A DNA stretch of 64,000 nt from the NCBI RefSeq assembly GCF_900199635.1, contig NZ_LT962687.1, forward strand, positions 2,170,541 through 2,234,540, written 5' to 3'. This stretch comes from Anaerotruncus massiliensis (ex Togo et al. 2026). GTDB taxonomy: Bacteria; Bacillota; Clostridia; Oscillospirales; Ruminococcaceae. Shown here in pieces: positions 59,196 to 64,000 of the stretch; the first letter of the stretch is position 1; the number at the start of each line of letters is the position of its first letter. Both the position numbers and the translations under genes were made by a program. The notes beneath the pieces are model-generated. The model made no database searches. It was given only the letters and a program-made list of their open reading frames with translations, and had not been told where the DNA came from.

Positions 59196-60272
59196 TCAGG
59201 AGAGCGGCGAATAGCTCTGGATGATCTCATAGAGCCTGCGGTCGAAGTAGGCGGGCGGCAGGTACCGCCCGGGGTCGAGCGGGAGGTTGCGGGAGCTGTC
59301 GTAGAGCACCGCCGAAACCTGCTGGCGCTCGATCTCGACGACCTCCACGCCGCGGGCGCGCAGCTCGTCGAAGGCCGCCGCCTCCCTGTCGGTATAGACC
59401 CGCTCGAGCCCGGCGAGCAGCCCGGCGCAGGCCTCGCTGAGCACCGCGCGTTCATAGGCGGTGAGAGACGTGAGCGACTGCTCGTTCGCCCCCAGCCAGA
59501 GCGGCGCGGCCGCATGGTAGCTCTTGATGAAGAAGAGGGTGTTGGGGTCGGCCTCAAGGGCGAGCGCCTGCTCGGTATCCACCTCGATCGTGTCGACCGT
59601 CACCTCCTCGGCGGGGCCGTCCGCCCCCTCGGGGAGCAGCTCCGCCTGCGCGCCGAGCATGTTGGGGATGGCGGAGGCCGAATAGGGCAGCACCCGCGCG
59701 CCGAGCGAGGAAAAGACCGCGAGCTTGTCCGCGTTGTCGGTGCGCAGCGCCGCGGCGATCCCCTTGTAGTCGGAGGGAGTGCGCAGCTCCCCCTTCGTCG
59801 AGACGAGAAAGGCGCTGCCGGAGTAGAAGGCGTTCAGCAGGCGGATCCCGCGCGGCTGGAGGCCGGTGTTGAGCCGTCCGAGCAGCTCCTCCGAATTGAG
59901 CGCGAGGCTCAAATGCTGGTGGTCGTCGTAGAGGAAGGGCAGCGCGAAGGTCGAAAAGCGTTCGTCAAGCTGGGCCATCTGCGCGTTGCGCAAAAAGGCG
60001 AGGTCCGCCTCCCCGCCCGTGAGCGCGTCGGCGGGCGACTGTCCGGTGCGCACGTCGATGACGAGCTGCCCGCCGCTCAGGCGCGCGGCGTCCGCCGCGA
60101 ACGCGTCCGCCTGCTCGAGCACGACCTGGTCCAGCGTGTTGGGCACCAGGAGGGTCAGCACCCGCACGACCCGCATCGGCTCGGATTCCTGCGTCCCCGG
60201 TTCCATCGGCGCGCAGGAACAGAGCAGCGCCAGGCTGAGCGCCAGCGCCAGCGCGCGTCTCCCGATTTTCAT
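59196..60272 (-). CDS. DctP-like (TRAP-type) substrate-binding lipoprotein
   Basis: 358 residues. The signal peptide ends in a lipobox LALLCSCAP. The rest follows the TRAP DctP plan: LEQADAFAADAARLSGGQLVIDVRTG, ALPFLYDDHQHLSLAL, AFYSGSAFLVSTKGELRTPSDYKGIAAALRTDN, and a C-terminal helical part. No TRAP membrane subunits (DctQ/DctM) are nearby. It is the third gene after an MBOAT and a DHHW gene, so it may bind something for surface modification rather than uptake. Confidence 0.82.
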   Translation of the reverse strand: MKIGRRALALALSLALLCSCAPMEPGTQESEPMRVVRVLTLLVPNTLDQVVLEQADAFAADAARLSGGQLVIDVRTGQSPADALTGGEADLAFLRNAQMAQLDERFSTFALPFLYDDHQHLSLALNSEELLGRLNTGLQPRGIRLLNAFYSGSAFLVSTKGELRTPSDYKGIAAALRTDNADKLAVFSSLGARVLPYSASAIPNMLGAQAELLPEGADGPAEEVTVDTIEVDTEQALALEADPNTLFFIKSYHAAAPLWLGANEQSLTSLTAYERAVLSEACAGLLAGLERVYTDREAAAFDELRARGVEVVEIERQQVSAVLYDSSRNLPLDPGRYLPPAYFDRRLYEIIQSYSPLS

Positions 60273-60287
60273 GCCGGTTCCCCTCCT

Positions 60288-61901
60288 TTATCCGCCGCGC
60301 GGCCGCAGCCTGCGGGGACGGTCCCCCTCGTCCGGCGGCTCCTGTTCCTCCTGCTCCCGAGCGTCCTCACCGGACTCCTCCGGTTCCCCGGCCTTGGGGA
60401 CGTCCGCCTGGAGGGCGCGCGGAACGAATACCTGATGGCGCATGTTGTCGATGCACCGGATGTGGTAGGGGGTGCAGACCGCGAAGGAATTGTTCGCGAA
60501 GACCAGCTCGTTGATGCCGTGCTCCCTGATGAAGTCGACGAGCGGGAGCTGGAAATACCGCTGGTCGACGATATACACCTCGTCGTAGTGGTTGATCAAA
60601 AAGGGCGCGAAGGCGTTGCCGAACGACTCCTTGACGACCAGAATCCTGCGCCCGTTGCCGATGCCCGTCTTGACCTGGACGAGGGGGAAATCCCCGTGCA
60701 GGAAGACGGAATAGCTGTTGGGGCTCTGCGCGTACTCCCCCCAGAGGGTGCTGTCCACCCCGCTGTAGGGGGCGTCCACCAGGAACCGCTGCGCCTCGTA
60801 GGGCTGCTTGAAGAGATAGTAGTCGACATAGTCGGGGTTCTTGAGCAGGGTGGTGTCCTGCGTCTGGGAATACATCGTGCCGATGAAATCGTCGAGCCGG
60901 CGCGTCTCAAAATCGCTCAGCTCCTTGGGCGTCAGCCCCGCCTCCCCGCAGAACGCCCGGTAGGCGTAATAGGCGCCCAGGCCCGTCCAGTGGTGGTCGG
61001 TGCGGAAGTAGATATACTCGTCCGTGTGCGCCGCGAGCTCCGAATAGGCGTCCACCTTCTTGATCGACGGGTCGAGCGTCCCGTAGACGAGGTCGATCAT
61101 CGCCTTCTGGGACTGGGTGAGGTCGCGGTATTTGTCCGGGACGTAGAACTCGATCGCCGTGGGGATGATCATGTTGTAGATCTGAACGTCGGGCAGCTCC
61201 TCATGGTAGGAGTTGAGCACCTGCGCGTACCACTTCCCGCTCGCCGGGTCGCCCCCGTAAAGGGACATCGCCATCCCCCTGTAGACGAAGGTGCCGCCCG
61301 TGATCGCGCCGGGCGCGGCCCCGTCGTCCACCGCCGGCGGCGTTTCGGGCGCGGAGGACGCGTCGGATTGGGTTTCGGGCGCGGAGGAGGAATCCCCCGG
61401 CCCGGCGGGCGCCGGCTGGGGCTCCTGCGGCGCGGCGGGCGGCTGGTTGGAGGCGTCGGGAAGGTCCTGCGCCTCGCCGCCCGAGGGCGCGACGATGCGC
61501 ACGTCGTCGACGCGCACGCCGTGCGCCTCGTCCACGACGGCGGAAAGGCCCACGAACCCGTCCCGGAAAGGGAAGGTGTCGGCGTACCACGTTTCGATGT
61601 CCCGCGTGAACGTCCCGCTCCTCAGCGCCTCGGCCGAAAAGGCGGGAAACCGCGCGAGGTCGCGCTTCTCCATCGCGGAGCGCTCGGGCTTGGGGCCCAG
61701 CAGCGAGCCGAGGAAGAAGGCCAGCAGCGCCCCGCAGAGCACAGCAATGTTGACCCAGCTCAGCCTGTGCAGCCGCTCCGGATCGATGCGGTGGCGGATG
61801 AGCGCGTAATACCGTTCCCGCTCCTCCTCGGGGCCGCGCGGGCGCGCGGCCCGCTTGGGAGCGGGACGGTAGACATAGTTCTGTTTGCGGTACTGGTCCA
61901 T
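60288..61901 (-). CDS. DHHW (AlgJ/AlgX-like) O-acetylation protein
   Basis: 537 residues. A positively charged cytoplasmic N-terminus and one membrane segment (near residues 48-68) lead to an extracellular domain. Residues 125-200 form a low-complexity Pro/Ser/Ala linker. The catalytic signature FRTDHHWTGLGAYYAY and VVKESFGNAFAPFLINHYDEVYIVDQRYF are typical of DHHW partners of MBOAT acyltransferases. It should complete transfer of acetyl groups to a surface or wall polymer. The tail is charged (EEQEPPDEGDRPRR). It begins 30 bases after the MBOAT stop. Confidence 0.88.
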   Translation of the reverse strand: MDQYRKQNYVYRPAPKRAARPRGPEEERERYYALIRHRIDPERLHRLSWVNIAVLCGALLAFFLGSLLGPKPERSAMEKRDLARFPAFSAEALRSGTFTRDIETWYADTFPFRDGFVGLSAVVDEAHGVRVDDVRIVAPSGGEAQDLPDASNQPPAAPQEPQPAPAGPGDSSSAPETQSDASSAPETPPAVDDGAAPGAITGGTFVYRGMAMSLYGGDPASGKWYAQVLNSYHEELPDVQIYNMIIPTAIEFYVPDKYRDLTQSQKAMIDLVYGTLDPSIKKVDAYSELAAHTDEYIYFRTDHHWTGLGAYYAYRAFCGEAGLTPKELSDFETRRLDDFIGTMYSQTQDTTLLKNPDYVDYYLFKQPYEAQRFLVDAPYSGVDSTLWGEYAQSPNSYSVFLHGDFPLVQVKTGIGNGRRILVVKESFGNAFAPFLINHYDEVYIVDQRYFQLPLVDFIREHGINELVFANNSFAVCTPYHIRCIDNMRHQVFVPRALQADVPKAGEPEESGEDAREQEEQEPPDEGDRPRRLRPRGG

Positions 61902-61931
61902 AAAGCCTCCGAAAACCGGGGATTCCCCCGG

Positions 61932-63341
61932 TCAGAAACGGTAATAGAGGAAGGGGTTGTAACTCTGCCCGACCAGCTGCGCGGTGCAGACGATGAGCAG
62001 GAGGAAGCAGAGCGCGGGCGAAAGCGCCAGCAGGACGGCGGATTTCCCCGGGTCGAGCCGCTCAGAGACCGCGCGCTTGAGCCATTTGACGGCCGGCATG
62101 CAGAAAAACGCCGCCAGCGCCACCCAGAAGATGTTGTTGAGCAGGGTGATCTGCACGTTGCTGTCCCAGCCGCGCGCACCCGAAAGGCCGAACATGACCG
62201 AGAGGTATCCGCCGAGCTTGCCAAGGTCGGTGAAGTAGAAGATCACCCAGCCGGTCGTGGCGAGCAGCAGCAGGTAGAGGTGCCCAAACACCGCCGGCAG
62301 CCGGTCGAGCAGGTCCCCGAGGAAGAGCCGCTCGAGCGCGATGAACGCGCCGTAGTAGAGCCCCCAGAGGATGAAGTTCCAGCTCGCGCCGTGCCAGAGC
62401 CCGGTCAGCAGCCACACGGCCAGCAGGTTCAGATACTGGTGCTTCCGGTTGCCGCCGAGCGGGATGTAGACGTAGTCCCGGAAGAAACTCGAGAGGGAGA
62501 TGTGCCACCGCCGCCAGAACTCGGTGGCGGAGCGGGCGACATAGGGGTAGTTAAAGTTCTCCTTATAGTGGAAGCCGAACATCCGCCCCAGCCCGATGGC
62601 CATGTCGGAGTAGCCGGAGAAGTCGTAATAGATCTGCAAAGTGAACATCGCCGCGCCGAACCACGCCCCGCCGACCGAGAGGCCCGAGGCGGGGGCCAGC
62701 AGGAACTTGTCCGCGAGGGAGCCCGCGGTGTTGGCGACGAGCACCTTTTTCGCCAGCCCGAAGCAGACCCGCGTCAGCCCCTCCGAGAAGGAGACGGCGT
62801 CGGTCGTCCGCGTGGTGATCTCCCTTGCCACGTCGGCGTAGCGCACGACGGGGCCCGCCACCAGCTGGTGGTACATCGACAGGTAGAGCAGGTAATAGAC
62901 GGGGTTGGGCTGCGCCCTGGCGTCCCCGCGGTAGACGTCAACGACGTAGGAGATCGTCTGGAAGGTGTAGAAGGAGATGCCGATGGGCAGCGCGAAAGCG
63001 GGCACCGGAAAGGCGGTGCCCAGCAGGGCGTTCAGGTTCTGAACGAGAAAGCCGCTGTACTTGAAGGTGCCGAGCAGCCCGAGGTTGAGCGCCAGCGAGG
63101 AGGCGAGCGCCGCCTTGGCCGCCCAGGTCCCCCGGTAGCGCTCGATCAGCCGTCCGTGCATGTAGTCGAACGCGGCGGAGGTCAGCAGCAGCAGGAACCA
63201 CACCGGCTCGCCCCAGGCGTAGAACAGGAAGGAAAACGCCACCAGCACCAGGTTGCGGTAGACGAGCTTTTTCGAAAGAAAGTAAAAGAGGATATTGAGC
63301 GGCAGGAACAGGTAGATGAACAGCAGATTTGCAAAAACCAT
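61932..63341 (-). CDS. MBOAT family O-acyltransferase (DltB/AlgI-like)
   Basis: 469 residues with about eleven membrane segments. MBOAT features: FSFLFYAWGEPVWFLLLL, LPIGISFYTFQTISYVVDVYRG, YYDFSGYSDMAIGLGRMFGFHYKENFNYPY, EFWRRWHISLSSFFRDYVYIPLGGN and LTGLWHGASWNFILWG with the catalytic His. It passes acyl groups across the membrane to the DHHW protein encoded next. ATG 63341 follows AAGGAG; the longer frame has no ribosome site. Confidence 0.94.
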   Translation of the reverse strand: MVFANLLFIYLFLPLNILFYFLSKKLVYRNLVLVAFSFLFYAWGEPVWFLLLLTSAAFDYMHGRLIERYRGTWAAKAALASSLALNLGLLGTFKYSGFLVQNLNALLGTAFPVPAFALPIGISFYTFQTISYVVDVYRGDARAQPNPVYYLLYLSMYHQLVAGPVVRYADVAREITTRTTDAVSFSEGLTRVCFGLAKKVLVANTAGSLADKFLLAPASGLSVGGAWFGAAMFTLQIYYDFSGYSDMAIGLGRMFGFHYKENFNYPYVARSATEFWRRWHISLSSFFRDYVYIPLGGNRKHQYLNLLAVWLLTGLWHGASWNFILWGLYYGAFIALERLFLGDLLDRLPAVFGHLYLLLLATTGWVIFYFTDLGKLGGYLSVMFGLSGARGWDSNVQITLLNNIFWVALAAFFCMPAVKWLKRAVSERLDPGKSAVLLALSPALCFLLLIVCTAQLVGQSYNPFLYYRF

Positions 63342-63374
63342 GCGGCGCTCCTTCAACGGGTGATGATAGGTACT

Positions 63375-63380
63375 ATTATA
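63375..63380 (-). promoter_or_regulatory. -10 box of the O-acetylation operon
   Basis: TATAAT on the minus strand 34 bases before the MBOAT start; the -35 is weak. Confidence 0.45.
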
Positions 63381-63424
63381 CACAGTTTTTCCCGTAAAAT
63401 AAAGCAATTTGTTGAATAAGGACC

Positions 63425-63453
63425 TTGTATTTGAGGCTTTTTTACGATAGGAT
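63425..63453 (+). promoter_or_regulatory. Promoter of the EamA gene
   Basis: TTGTAT (63425-63430), 17-base spacer, TAGGAT (63448-63453). Confidence 0.5.
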
Positions 63454-63491
63454 AGGAACTGTTGTAAATCACTGAAACGGAGGTCTTCCCC

Positions 63492-64000
63492 ATGAACTCC
63501 CAAAAGGCGCAGCAGCGCGCGATCTTCCTGATGATGATCTGCGCCACCCTCTGGAGCGTCGCCGGCATCTTCATCAAGATGATCCCCTGGAACGGACTGG
63601 TCATCGCGGGATGGCGAAGCCTCATCTCCGCGGGCTGCGTCGTCATCTACCTGCGCGCCACGAAACAGCGGCTGCGCCTCAACCGCGCCTCCCTCGTGAG
63701 CGGCGTCTTTCTGGCGCTGACCTTCCTCGCCTTCGTCTCCGCCAACAAGCTCACCACCGCGGCGAACGCCATCGTGCTCCAGTTCACCGCGCCCGTCTTC
63801 ATCCTGATTTTGTCGGCGATCTTCCTGCGCCAGAAATTTTCCCGCGCGGACGTGATCACCGTGTCGGTCACGATGTGCGGCATCGCGCTCTTCTTCCTCG
63901 ACCAGCTCGCGCCCGGCAACCTGCTGGGCAACTTCGTCGCGATCTTCGCCGGCCTCTCGATGGCCTGCATGTATATCATCACCGGCAACACCGACGAGGA
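63492..64000 (+). CDS. EamA/DMT family transporter, N-terminal part (3' cut by window edge)
   Basis: 169 residues are present from ATG 63492 (GAGG 8 bases upstream). The frame stays open to the window end. Five or so membrane segments are visible: AIFLMMICATLWSVAGIFIKM, GLVIAGWRSLISAGCVVIYL, LVSGVFLALTFLAFVSANKL, ANAIVLQFTAPVFILILSAIFL and VTMCGIALFFLDQL. The pattern, including LQFTAPVF, fits EamA permeases that export metabolites or amino acids. Substrate unknown. Confidence 0.88.
   Translation, partial: MNSQKAQQRAIFLMMICATLWSVAGIFIKMIPWNGLVIAGWRSLISAGCVVIYLRATKQRLRLNRASLVSGVFLALTFLAFVSANKLTTAANAIVLQFTAPVFILILSAIFLRQKFSRADVITVSVTMCGIALFFLDQLAPGNLLGNFVAIFAGLSMACMYIITGNTDE

Noticed and set aside
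59118..63419. A 1433-codon + strand open frame over the O-acetylation operon
   Set aside because: Antisense shadow of three well-supported genes; low-complexity Arg/Val/Glu-rich product.

Overview
The window is GC-rich (clearly above 60 %) with low-GC promoter islands, strong Shine-Dalgarno sites and many GTG/TTG starts. Together with the gene content (sodium-pump decarboxylase beta subunit, glycyl-radical enzyme, selenium-type molybdenum hydroxylase cluster, YwlG, type III pantothenate kinase, class A PBP), this suggests a strictly anaerobic, high-GC Clostridia member of the Oscillospiraceae/Ruminococcaceae type, probably from a gut. That placement is inference; no rRNA gene is present.

Left part (1-28.3 kb): purine and molybdenum metabolism. 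The end of a molybdenum hydroxylase and mocA face the ssnA-ygfK-hydA operon, the genes usually found with selenium-dependent molybdenum hydroxylases. Next come two YheO-type regulators, an NCS2 xanthine/uracil permease and RidA. A long minus-strand operon then runs modE - MoeA-like - moaC - (hairpin-rich 0.87-kb gap) - moaA - MOSC - mogA - modA - modB - modC, covering molybdate uptake and pyranopterin cofactor synthesis. It is followed by a three-subunit xanthine dehydrogenase (xdhABC), an AzgA-type purine permease, guanine deaminase and a GntR/UTRA regulator. A palindrome ATAAGT-N3-ACTTAT recurs upstream of the permease, xdh and guaD, pointing to a purine regulon. At 26.6-28.3 kb lie an oadB-like Na+ pump subunit and a small OadG-like protein, behind a well-formed promoter, a yybP-ykoY-like leader and an attenuator.

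Centre (28.5-32.2 kb): small proteins, a YwlG homologue, a lipoprotein, and a MATE pump divergent from a MarR regulator.

Carbohydrate island (32.2-54.2 kb): two long minus-strand operons, plus one divergent SIS gene between them. The left operon encodes a ribose-type ABC importer, a ROK kinase, a DeoC-like aldolase with an altered phosphate pocket, a ROK repressor, an unassigned 689-residue glycyl-radical enzyme with its activase, and two SIS proteins. The right operon encodes a class II aldolase, GntR regulator, BadF-type kinase, SIS protein, a TIM-barrel-like protein of unknown function, and a second ABC importer with an AraF-like binding protein. This looks like an undescribed sugar or sugar-derivative degradation system and is the best candidate for new biology among the proteins.

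Right part (54.5-64 kb): tRNA-Thr(CGT), coaX, a possible small RNA with three 11-bp-spaced TGTAA repeats upstream, a BofC-like protein, PBP1A, an MBOAT/DHHW O-acetylation pair with a DctP-like lipoprotein, and the start of an EamA transporter.

The most striking non-coding feature is a class of perfect multi-branched inverted repeats. Two elements (596-678 and 16349-16423) share the same plan, a 10-bp closing stem around three consecutive triloop hairpins, but have different sequences. Related hairpins with compensated stems occur at 15.97-16.72 kb and 58.9-59.2 kb.
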